From Amycolatopsis rifamycinica (GTDB taxonomy: Bacteria > Actinomycetota > Actinomycetes > Mycobacteriales > Pseudonocardiaceae): a DNA stretch of 64,000 nucleotides. The notes below the pieces were generated by a model. It searched no databases. It saw only the letters and a list, made by a program, of their open reading frames with translations, and was not told the DNA's origin. Each line of letters starts with the position of its first letter. The stretch's first letter is position 1. The translations under genes and the position numbers were made by a program. Location of the stretch: assembly GCF_000695625.1 (NCBI RefSeq), contig NZ_JMQI01000024.1, positions 186,001 through 250,000 of the forward strand. Direction: 5' to 3'. Positions 41,468-49,403 of the stretch are shown here, in pieces.

Positions 41468-43089
41468 ACCGCTTCCTCCGGTTCCTTGTCCGGTTCGCCG
41501 GGAGGCGAGGCGTTCGCCGGGTCGGCCCACAGCCGGAGCCCGGCGCCGGCCGAGAGCCACGCCAGCGGCGCGGCCGGCGATCGCGGGTCGCCGGCCGGGA
41601 GGCCGGCGAGGGAGGCCACCAGGAAGTAGCGGACCTCGCGGAAGTCGCGTTCGGCCGCGAGGACGAGGTTGTCCAGCCCGGCCCGCTCCAGCCAGGCCCG
41701 GACGCCGTCCGGCGTGAGGTCGTCCGCCGGCGGGAGGCCGGCCAGCAGGTCCGCCTTGACCACCGCCACCGCGAGCCGCTGCCTGCGGGTGTCCACCCGG
41801 TAGTCCTGGAGGCGTTTCGCCGTCAGGTGGTAGACGTACTCCGGGGCCTCGGCGGCCGGGTTCGCCTCGACCGGCACGGACGAGCCCCCGGCGAGCTGGT
41901 CGCGCACCCACGGCAGCGAGAACGGGTCCACCACGAACACCAGGCCCTGCGCGTGGTCGAGGAACTCGAGTTCGGTGTTGTCGTCGCGGTCGGCGTAGAA
42001 CTCCCCCGCCGCGTCGAACAGGTGCAGCAGCGCGCGCCGCCGTCCGGCGGTGTACCGGACGGTGACCGCCGGCGGCAGCTCCCCCGCCGGCGTCTTCACC
42101 GTGTCGCCGCCGGCCCCGAGCAGCGACACCGCGTTGTCGAACGTCTGACGGCTGTCTTCGTCGACGAACTCGATCTCCCCGCCGTCGGCGGCGACGCGGT
42201 CGCGCACCGCGAGCAGACCGGTGTAGACGAGCCGGGTCTTGCCCGCCGAGACCGGCCCGAACACCGGCAGCCGGACGTCGGTGACCAGCGCCGCCCCGGC
42301 GCGCAGGGGCTCGAGGCAGCGCGGGCAGCGCGGCGGGATCTTCCGCGCGGCGCGCACGACCGACGTCGGGAGCACGTGGCCGCAGCCGCACCGCCGCCAG
42401 AGCCCGCCCAGCCGGCCCGGCCGGACGTCGCGGTGGATCTCCCCGCAGCCCGGGCAGGCGAACACCGGCAGCTGGGTGACGTGGTAGCACGCCGGGCAGC
42501 TCCCGCTCGCCCCGCGCGACCGGCGGACGAGCTGGTCGGCCGCCCGCAGCAGGCCCGTCGGAACCGCCCACAGCGCCCACAGGACGAACAACAGCACCCC
42601 GCCCGCCCCGACGATCACCGCGGTGGCGGCCAGCGCGCCCGCGCTCACGGCGAACCACCCGGGGGCGAGGACGAACGCCACCGCCGCCCGGCCCGGCCAC
42701 GAGCGCCGGAAGACGCCGCCGATCCAGTGCCAGCCGTCCGCGAGGAGGGTGGCATCGGCCCGCCAGACCTGGCCGAGGTCGGCGTGCGCCTGCGCGCTGA
42801 AGTACGCCGGCCAGGCGCGGTCCCGCGCGAACGGGTTGTTCCCCCGCAGCCGGCGCAGGCGGGTGGCGCCGGCGGTGACGCGGTCCGGCGTGACGGTCTC
42901 GGGCGGCGTGCGACGGTCGGTGAGCGTGAGCAGGGCCGAGCCGAAGGCCAGCAGCACCCCGGCGGCGGCCGCCACGGGCAGCACGATCGACAGGGCGGGC
43001 AGGAAGAACCACAGCAGGCCGGCGACGAGCAGCCACGCCACGAAGTACAGCGCGACGATCGCCGCGATAAACCCCAGGATGTACGGCAC
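41464..43089 (-). CDS. Membrane-anchored P-loop GTPase with zinc-ribbon region (double-GTPase 2 type)
   Basis: A 541-residue protein. Two N-terminal membrane helices (IAAIVALYFVAWLLVAGLLW, FFLPALSIVLPVAAAAGVLL) and a further hydrophobic pair near 165-195 precede a Cys-rich segment (SCPACYHVTQLPVFACPGCG, CGCGHVLPTS, RCPRCLEPL) that should form zinc ribbons. The P-loop GTPase domain begins with the Walker A GPVSAGKT (K284). The switch/Walker B-like LHLFDAAGEF and VFVVDPFSLPW follow, with VVKADLL as a probable guanine-specificity strand (NKxD position). It matches what I recall of the DO-GTPase2 family. GTG 43089 starts 3 nt after the GAP1 stop. Confidence 0.82.
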   Translation of the reverse strand: MPYILGFIAAIVALYFVAWLLVAGLLWFFLPALSIVLPVAAAAGVLLAFGSALLTLTDRRTPPETVTPDRVTAGATRLRRLRGNNPFARDRAWPAYFSAQAHADLGQVWRADATLLADGWHWIGGVFRRSWPGRAAVAFVLAPGWFAVSAGALAATAVIVGAGGVLLFVLWALWAVPTGLLRAADQLVRRSRGASGSCPACYHVTQLPVFACPGCGEIHRDVRPGRLGGLWRRCGCGHVLPTSVVRAARKIPPRCPRCLEPLRAGAALVTDVRLPVFGPVSAGKTRLVYTGLLAVRDRVAADGGEIEFVDEDSRQTFDNAVSLLGAGGDTVKTPAGELPPAVTVRYTAGRRRALLHLFDAAGEFYADRDDNTELEFLDHAQGLVFVVDPFSLPWVRDQLAGGSSVPVEANPAAEAPEYVYHLTAKRLQDYRVDTRRQRLAVAVVKADLLAGLPPADDLTPDGVRAWLERAGLDNLVLAAERDFREVRYFLVASLAGLPAGDPRSPAAPLAWLSAGAGLRLWADPANASPPGEPDKEPEEAV

Positions 43090-43092
43090 CGC

Positions 43093-45576
43093 TCACCGTC
43101 CCTTGGGGAAGCCGGGGAGCCGCCAGCCGGATTTCGCCGTCCCGCCGTCGCCGTCCGCGGCCCGCTTTTCGGCGCGCTGCCCGGCCCGGGCCGCGCCGTC
43201 GCGCGCGGTCCGCTTGGCGCGTTCGGTCTGACCGGTGGTGCCCCGGGCCCCGCGGCTGTCGAGCAGTCGGTGCCAGCGGGTGGCGTGGTCCTCGCCGGCC
43301 GCCCGCAGCACCTGCGCGATCCGCGGCTGCCGGTCCCGCCCGGCCGCGTTCAGCCAGTTCAGCAGCACGCGCTCGGCCGTGCCCGCGGCCGCGTCGGGGG
43401 TGGCGGGCAGGCCGATCACGACGAAGCTGAGCGCCGCGGCCACGTCGGCCCGGCGCGCCTGCTCGCGGTCGTCCCAGTGCCGGGGCAGCTCGCGCAGCAG
43501 CACCTCCAGCAGGTCCGGTCCGGCCCGCTCCACCACGGCGGTCGCCTCCGCCGGCCGCACGCGGTCCAGCAGCGCCGCCGCGATGTCCGCGGCCCGCGCG
43601 GTCAGCACCGGCCGGCTGACCTGCGCGAGAGCGTTCGGCCGCACCGGCTTCCCCTCGCCGAGCGCGGCCAGCCAGCGGCGCACGCCGGCGTCCTCTTGGG
43701 ACAGTCCGGCCAGCCGGCTGCGGCCGGGCAGCGCGCTGCGGCCGGACACCTCGGCAAGGACGTCCAGCTCGGCGGCGGTCGGCCGCTCCCCCACCAGCTG
43801 GTCCAGCACCGCCGCGACGACGTCCTCGAGCGGCCCGGGCATCGGCCCCGCCGGCAGGGTCCGCAGCAACGCCGTCAGCTCTTCGGCGGTCGGTGCCGAC
43901 TCCGTGAACAGCGCGTGCCACGCCCACTCGCCGCGGTGCTCGGCGGGGAGGGCGGACGTCCGCACGAGCACCTCCGTGATCGTCTCGCGGCGGACGTCCC
44001 GGCCGCCGGACGCCACGGCCGCCGCCGTGACGGCGGCGTCGAGGTCCGCGGTCGGGTCCGTCGCCGCCGGCAGCAGCCGCCGCCACCAGTGCTCGCCGAT
44101 GGCGGCTCGGCACTTCCCGGCGTCGGGCCCGGCCAGGCGCGCGGTGAGCTCGTCCCGCACCAGGTCGACCACGTCACCGCCGCAGGACCACCGCTCGGGC
44201 CGGACGGGGGCGTCCGGGTGGTCGGCCCACCACCGGGCGAACCGGTGCGCTCCCGCGGGGAACTCGGCGATCCGGGGCGCCGCGTCGAACCGGGTCGCCA
44301 GCAGCAGGACGTCGTCGAGCCGTTCGGGCGCCACCGCGTCGGCGGCCCGCGCGGCCAGCTCCGCCTTCGTCGCGTCCGGCCTCGCGCTGATCGGCGCGCC
44401 GGTCAGCGCGGCCAGCTCCGCGGCGAACACCGCCCGCTCGACCCGGGCGAGCTCCGGCCCGATCCCGTGGCGCCGCACCGCCTCGTGCAGGCCGCGCAGC
44501 GCGCGGAGGTCGAGGCCGGCGCGCAACGCGGCCTCCGCGATCGGCTGGACGACCTCTTCCGGCTGGGTGGCCGCGCGGCCACCCAGCCAGCCGACCAGCT
44601 CGGCGGCGTGCACGGGGTGCTCGACGGGCTCGCCGAGCACGGCCAGCGCGGCCACGCGGCGGTCCACCGCGTCCGGGCGGTCCCGGTCCCCCGCGAACCG
44701 CTGGGCTAGCTCGATCGCGTCGACGACGTCGTAGGGGTCCTGCCGCAGGAACCGCGGCACCCACAGCCGCGCGCCCTCGGTCGGCTCGACCGCCGAGTGC
44801 CGTCCGGTGGTGAGGTTGAAGACGAGGAACCCGTGGTCCCGCTCGGGGTTGGCGAGCGGGCCTGCCCAGTCGTCGTGCACCGCCAGCACGTCGTGCCGGC
44901 TCTGGCGGGGGTTCGCCGCGAACACGCGGAACCCGACGCGCAGGGCGCGGGCCTGGGCGAGCAGCACCGTGCCGGCGGCGAGCCAGCCGAGCACCGCCGA
45001 AGCGTCGTCGGACACGAACAGCACCCGCCGCCCTTCCGGCGTGTGCAGGCGGTCCAGCGCCGAATGCACCGCCAGCAGCCATTCCTCGCCGCCGGGCCGG
45101 CCGAGCACCCACTCGCGGACGGCGTCGAGCCCCCACGGGCCGGGCGCCGGGTCGGCGGGCAGCGGGTCGCATTCGGTCGTCGGCGCCGGGCTTTCGGCCC
45201 ACCACGGCGCGTCCCAGAGCTGCGCGGGCCGGGTCAGGCCGTAGGCCTCCGGGTCGGTGGTGACCACGGCATGGGTGAACTGGTTGCCTTCGCGCGCCCC
45301 GTTGGCCTCCGCGCCCAGGTACCGGCCGCGGGCGGTCACGTAGACGCCCTCGTCGAACACGTGCGTCAGCGACGGCGGGTACTCGGCGACGTCGCGCTGC
45401 TCCCGCATCCAGGCCACCGGCGGCTCGTACAGGCAGGTGCGCTGCACCAGCGACATGGTGTCGTGGGCGATGCCCGGCGACACGGCCTGGAACTGGAACC
45501 CGGCCCCGCCGCGGGTGCCCTGCCCCGGCACGCAGTCGGTGTAGTACAGCGAGCCGAACTCCGGCGGCCCGCTCAC
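43093..45576 (-). CDS. GTPase-associated protein 1 (GAP1)-like protein
   Basis: An 827-residue cytosolic protein lying between two GTPase genes. The N-terminal ~140 residues (LYYTDCVPGQGTRGGAGFQF, QRTCLYEPPVAWMREQRDVA, RYLGAEANGAREGNQFTHAV) match what I recall as the GAP1-N2 domain. A middle alpha/beta part follows (REWVLGRPGGEEWLLAVHSA, VLFVSDDASAVLGWLAAGTV), then a long helical C-terminal part and a basic tail (QTERAKRTARDGAARAG). No catalytic motif is evident. The family is defined by its constant linkage to the double-GTPases and probably binds or regulates them. The GTG start overlaps the GTPase 1 stop (GTGA). Confidence 0.78.
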   Translation of the reverse strand: MSGPPEFGSLYYTDCVPGQGTRGGAGFQFQAVSPGIAHDTMSLVQRTCLYEPPVAWMREQRDVAEYPPSLTHVFDEGVYVTARGRYLGAEANGAREGNQFTHAVVTTDPEAYGLTRPAQLWDAPWWAESPAPTTECDPLPADPAPGPWGLDAVREWVLGRPGGEEWLLAVHSALDRLHTPEGRRVLFVSDDASAVLGWLAAGTVLLAQARALRVGFRVFAANPRQSRHDVLAVHDDWAGPLANPERDHGFLVFNLTTGRHSAVEPTEGARLWVPRFLRQDPYDVVDAIELAQRFAGDRDRPDAVDRRVAALAVLGEPVEHPVHAAELVGWLGGRAATQPEEVVQPIAEAALRAGLDLRALRGLHEAVRRHGIGPELARVERAVFAAELAALTGAPISARPDATKAELAARAADAVAPERLDDVLLLATRFDAAPRIAEFPAGAHRFARWWADHPDAPVRPERWSCGGDVVDLVRDELTARLAGPDAGKCRAAIGEHWWRRLLPAATDPTADLDAAVTAAAVASGGRDVRRETITEVLVRTSALPAEHRGEWAWHALFTESAPTAEELTALLRTLPAGPMPGPLEDVVAAVLDQLVGERPTAAELDVLAEVSGRSALPGRSRLAGLSQEDAGVRRWLAALGEGKPVRPNALAQVSRPVLTARAADIAAALLDRVRPAEATAVVERAGPDLLEVLLRELPRHWDDREQARRADVAAALSFVVIGLPATPDAAAGTAERVLLNWLNAAGRDRQPRIAQVLRAAGEDHATRWHRLLDSRGARGTTGQTERAKRTARDGAARAGQRAEKRAADGDGGTAKSGWRLPGFPKGR

Positions 45577-46769
45577 GAGGCACTCCGGTCGATGACCTTG
45601 AACAGGCCGAGCAGCCACAGCAGCGGTTCGTCGACCCGGAACGGCCGCACACCGCCCGGGTCGACCCGGCCTTCGTCGTAGTCCGGTTCGGCACCCAGCG
45701 AGGACACCGGGAAGTAGCGGAACTTCTTGTAGTGGGAACGCAGGTGCGCGTCGATGTCGTCGGCCCCCAGGTCGGTGAGGAACGCGCGCAGGTGCTCGTC
45801 GGTGTCGCGGCCGTGGGCCTCGTCGTAGCGCGGGCCGGCCGGCGCCGGCCGCAGCAGGGGGTGCCCGTCGCCCAGCATCGGGAAGAAGGCGTCGAACTTC
45901 GAGAACACCACGGCGATCGGCGTGGTGATCTTCCGGCGCGCGCTGACCCCGCCGCTGCTGCGCAGCAGCTCGGTGATCCGGGTCAGCACGTTGATCGGCG
46001 GGTCCGCGTCCTGCCGGCTCCGGCCCGGCACGGTGATCCGGTCGAGCGAGCCCTTCAGCTGGAACGGGTCCAGCAGCACGATGAGCCCGTCGGCCGAGGT
46101 GAGGTAGGCCTGCGCGTTGACGAACTCCTGGGTCGTCATGTCCTCGCCGGCGGCGTCGTAGAACGACAGCGTCGTCGTGCTGTGCACCTCGCGGCCCAGG
46201 CTGCGGCGGGGCTGGCGCCACTGCAGCACCAGCGGCACCTTGAGCCCGTCGGCGGAGCTCGCCGTCGACTCGAACAGCCGCCGGTCGCTGAACAACGCCT
46301 GCTCGTAGCCGGCCAGCCAGTCGCTGACCGACCCGCTGCCGCCCTGCTGGTCGCCGGCGAACCAGATGTCGGCGGCGAACCGGCGGCGGATGTTGTTGCG
46401 CAGCTCGTGGGCGAGCACCGTCGTGTAGACGGTCTTGCCCGCGCTCTTGCCGCCCACCATGCCGATCAGCGGGCTGCGGCTTTCGGCGAAGTTCGCCGGC
46501 AACGGCGTGTGGCACACCGGGCAGGCGCGGATCCCCGTCGACGTCCCGCAGTCCGGGCACGGCGCGGTGCGCACCGGGAGCGGGTTGCGCGTCTCCGGCG
46601 GCGGGAACGTCGGCAGCGAGTCGGAGTTGTACCCGGTGAGCCGCTGCCGGACCTCGTCGAGGGTGCGCTTGCACCGGTCGCGCCCCGGCGAAGCCCGGCC
46701 CGTGCACTGGAACCGCAGCTTGCTCCCGTCGATCCGGTGGTAGCAGTATGGACAGGCCACTTTGGACAT
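45573..46769 (-). CDS. Cytosolic P-loop GTPase with zinc ribbons (double-GTPase 1 type)
   Basis: A 398-residue protein. It opens with zinc-ribbon cysteines (VACPYCYHRIDG, CTGRASPGRDRC, PCPDCGTSTGIRACPVC). The GTPase domain starts at the Walker A MVGGKSAGKTVYTT (K112). Further motifs are LSFYDAAGEDMTTQEF (switch II, DxxG-type), GLIVLLDPFQLKG, and VVFSKFDAFF (S/N-K-x-D guanine-specificity motif). It lacks the membrane helices of its companion at 41464. ATG 46769 shares one base with the preceding stop (TGATG). The two GTPases flank GAP1 in one operon, suggesting a heteromeric switch. Confidence 0.84.
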   Translation of the reverse strand: MSKVACPYCYHRIDGSKLRFQCTGRASPGRDRCKRTLDEVRQRLTGYNSDSLPTFPPPETRNPLPVRTAPCPDCGTSTGIRACPVCHTPLPANFAESRSPLIGMVGGKSAGKTVYTTVLAHELRNNIRRRFAADIWFAGDQQGGSGSVSDWLAGYEQALFSDRRLFESTASSADGLKVPLVLQWRQPRRSLGREVHSTTTLSFYDAAGEDMTTQEFVNAQAYLTSADGLIVLLDPFQLKGSLDRITVPGRSRQDADPPINVLTRITELLRSSGGVSARRKITTPIAVVFSKFDAFFPMLGDGHPLLRPAPAGPRYDEAHGRDTDEHLRAFLTDLGADDIDAHLRSHYKKFRYFPVSSLGAEPDYDEGRVDPGGVRPFRVDEPLLWLLGLFKVIDRSAS

Positions 46770-49402
46770 CAGGACACCTTCAGCTGCTTGACGGACGGAT
46801 CGGTGACCCGGACACCCTCGGTCTCCACGAAGCACCGCACCCAGTAGGGCTTGCGCAGCCGCGGGAGCTCCGCGGCCAGTTCGACCTGGTGGCCCGGCCG
46901 GAGGGTGCGCTCGCCGCGGAAGAGCTCGACGCCGTCACCGGGACTGCGCGGCATCACCGGGCCGTGTGCGGCGACGACGACGACGGCGCACCGCGCGATC
47001 TCCTGGTCGGCGTCGAGCCGGACGCGCACGGTCCCGCCGCCGACCAGTGGCCGGCGCGACATTTCGACGGCGTACCCGACGGTCGGCGGCCGGTCCGCGA
47101 CGACGACGTCGACGAACGGGGAAACGCATTCGCCGGCGCCGGTCTGCACCTTCGTCCGCACCTTGACCGTCGCGGCCCCGGGCCCGCACGGGATCCGGCA
47201 GCCCCCGGCGGTCTGGTACTGCTGCCGCGTCAGCAACATCCGGTCCGAGCCGCGCGTGCCGGTCCAGTGGACCTCGGCGGCGCCGACCTGCTCCGGCCAT
47301 TCCCACGCCAGCAGCAGGTCGTCGCCGAACCGCTGGTGGCGCACCCCGGACACCGGCAGGGCGATGCCGAAGGACTCGTCGTGCCCGCGGATCGCGCCGT
47401 CGGGCCCCATCGTGAAGGCGACGTACCGGTAGTTCCCGGTCGGCACGTCCGCCTCGAGGACCTGCCAGCCGTCGCGCTCGTCGCGCCGTCCGGCGACCTC
47501 CTCGCCGTAACCGGCGAGTTCGGCGGCCGGCACGACGGCGCCGAACTCCCACGGGCACGGCACGCTCGCCCGGCGGATGACCACCTCGGCGTCGGGCTGG
47601 GCCTTCCACGACAGCTGGATCCGCGGGCCGCTGCCGACGGCGGGGCGCAGGCTGAGCACCCGCACCGGCTGCGGCCGCCCGGCCGCGGTGATCCGCGCCC
47701 GCACCGGTGCGGACTCCGCTTCGGTGCCGTCGGCGCGGCGGTACCGCGCGACGAAGCCGTAGACGTGTTCGCTGCCCTCGCTCGCGGTGCGGTCGCGGAA
47801 CCGCGTGCGGTCGTGCACGCGGACCGCGACGCCGTCACCGCGGCGCACGTCGACCGCGATCGCGTCGGGGTGCACCGACCACGCGCCTTCCACGGCGCCG
47901 TCCGCGAAACAGAGGCGGACGTCGGCCACGCCGGGCAGCACCTCCACGACCCGGCCGACCGGCCGCGACCAGGGAGCGCCTTCGGCCGAGGCGAAAACCG
48001 CGTACCCGAGCTTCGTCCCGGCCGGCGCCTTCGGGTCGACGCCGACCGTCCGGCCGGACTCGACCGCGATGACCACGCCGTCGTCCGCGTCGGTCGGCAC
48101 CCGCCCCTCCCGCCGGACCAGCCGGTACCGCGTCGCGTCGTCGTGGCTGGGCGCCGGGCGCCACGAAAGCCGCACGGCGATGCCTTCTTCGCGCGCATCG
48201 AGGGCCAACGCCGGCTCCGGCGGGATCCGGCGCAGCTCGGCGCGCAGGTCTTCGTCGTCGGCGGCGAGCGCCACGGCCTGCCGGTAGCGGTGGCCGGCGT
48301 CGGCCTCGGCGCCGTCGCGCAGGGCGCGCCGCGCCCCCTCGACCAGCTCGTTCACCCGTGCCTGCTGGCGCTCGACCAGTTCGGCCGCCGCGGCGGCGTC
48401 CTCGGCGCCGCTGATCGACGAGACCAGCTGCCGGGCGGCCACCAGCCGGCCCGCCTCCAGCAGCTCCCGCACCGCCGCCAGGCTCCCCATCGGCGCCCCG
48501 GCGGACTCGTTGAGCACGCTGAAGACGGCGAGCCGCGCCTCGACGGCGTCCCACCGGGTGGCCAGCAGCTGCTTCAGCAGCGCGCTCGCCGGCACCCCGG
48601 CGCGGTGCTGCTTGCGGACGTCGTCGAGGAGGTGGAACAGCGCCAGCTTCCCGAGGTCGGCACCGGCCTTGGCGGCGGTGGCCAGGATGCCGAGCGCCTG
48701 CCGCGCCCCCTGGTTGCCGGCCCGCCGGTTCTCCCGGGCGACCGCCCGCTCCACGGCCACCGCCGAGACGCCGGCCGCGGCACCCCCGTCCAGCAGCCGG
48801 AACGGCGCCGGCTCGCCCCGCAGCAGCTCGACGACGCTCGAGCAGCCCGCGTCGATCAGGTGGTCGCGCAGGTGCCGGTAGGTCGTGTCGAGCAGGCCGC
48901 TGGACTTCGGCAGCTCGACCGGGGCGCGCCGGTCGACCCCCGCCTCGGCCAGCGCCCGGTCGACCTCGTCCGGCGACAGCGCGCCGTAGGCCGCGCGGAC
49001 CGTCGCGTCGAGCTGCCCGGGCGCGATCAGCCCGAGCGCGCCGAAGTTCTGCCGCAGCGTCTTGGCGAGGTCCTCGATCCGCTGCCGGTTGGCGTCCTTC
49101 CGGTCGGCGGCGTAGGCGCGCCAGAAGGCGATCCGCGCCAGTTCGCCGCCGTGCTCCTGCTGCAGCGCCTCGTCGGCCTTGAGGAACGCCCGGTAGACCT
49201 TCTGCGCGAACCCGGGGCTGGTCAGCCCCTTGTTCCAGCGCGAGCGGACCTCCCGCAGCCGGCGTTCGAGCTCCTGGTCGGTCATCGCGAGGTCGACGGC
49301 GTACCGGGCGAGCAGGTCGTCCGGCAGCTCGCGGCCGTTCCAGCCCCGCAGCGGTTTCACCACCGCCTGTTCGTAGGCCTTCGGATCGAAGGGCGGGACC
49401 AT
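46769..49402 (-). CDS. Large protein of unknown function: helical N-terminus and fibronectin III-like beta domains
   Basis: An 877-residue cytosolic protein. Residues 1 to about 410 are helical and charged (MTDQELERRLREVRSRWNKG, RIEDLAKTLRQNFGALGLIA, HLLDDVRKQHRAGVPASALL). From about 410 to the end come repeated beta-sandwich segments resembling FN3 (IAVRLSWRPAPSHDDATRYR, IQLSWKAQPDAEVVIRR, DDLLLAWEWPEQVGAAEVHW). There is no signal peptide and no enzyme motif; no J-domain HPD is present in the helical part. Its position between an Hsp70 gene (1 nt away) and a GTPase gene (1-nt overlap) suggests it is a client, adaptor or scaffold of the complex. Confidence 0.78.
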   Translation of the reverse strand: MVPPFDPKAYEQAVVKPLRGWNGRELPDDLLARYAVDLAMTDQELERRLREVRSRWNKGLTSPGFAQKVYRAFLKADEALQQEHGGELARIAFWRAYAADRKDANRQRIEDLAKTLRQNFGALGLIAPGQLDATVRAAYGALSPDEVDRALAEAGVDRRAPVELPKSSGLLDTTYRHLRDHLIDAGCSSVVELLRGEPAPFRLLDGGAAAGVSAVAVERAVARENRRAGNQGARQALGILATAAKAGADLGKLALFHLLDDVRKQHRAGVPASALLKQLLATRWDAVEARLAVFSVLNESAGAPMGSLAAVRELLEAGRLVAARQLVSSISGAEDAAAAAELVERQQARVNELVEGARRALRDGAEADAGHRYRQAVALAADDEDLRAELRRIPPEPALALDAREEGIAVRLSWRPAPSHDDATRYRLVRREGRVPTDADDGVVIAVESGRTVGVDPKAPAGTKLGYAVFASAEGAPWSRPVGRVVEVLPGVADVRLCFADGAVEGAWSVHPDAIAVDVRRGDGVAVRVHDRTRFRDRTASEGSEHVYGFVARYRRADGTEAESAPVRARITAAGRPQPVRVLSLRPAVGSGPRIQLSWKAQPDAEVVIRRASVPCPWEFGAVVPAAELAGYGEEVAGRRDERDGWQVLEADVPTGNYRYVAFTMGPDGAIRGHDESFGIALPVSGVRHQRFGDDLLLAWEWPEQVGAAEVHWTGTRGSDRMLLTRQQYQTAGGCRIPCGPGAATVKVRTKVQTGAGECVSPFVDVVVADRPPTVGYAVEMSRRPLVGGGTVRVRLDADQEIARCAVVVVAAHGPVMPRSPGDGVELFRGERTLRPGHQVELAAELPRLRKPYWVRCFVETEGVRVTDPSVKQLKVS

Positions 49403-49403
49403 G

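Noticed and set aside
41827-44709. A 960-codon + strand frame opposite the GTPase and GAP1 genes
   Set aside because: Shadow frame with no motif; the - strand genes carry Walker A motifs and coupled starts and stops.
46769-49402. J-domain (DnaJ) co-chaperone in the helical N-terminus of the FN3-like protein
   Set aside because: No HPD tripeptide between the helices, so the assignment is not supported.
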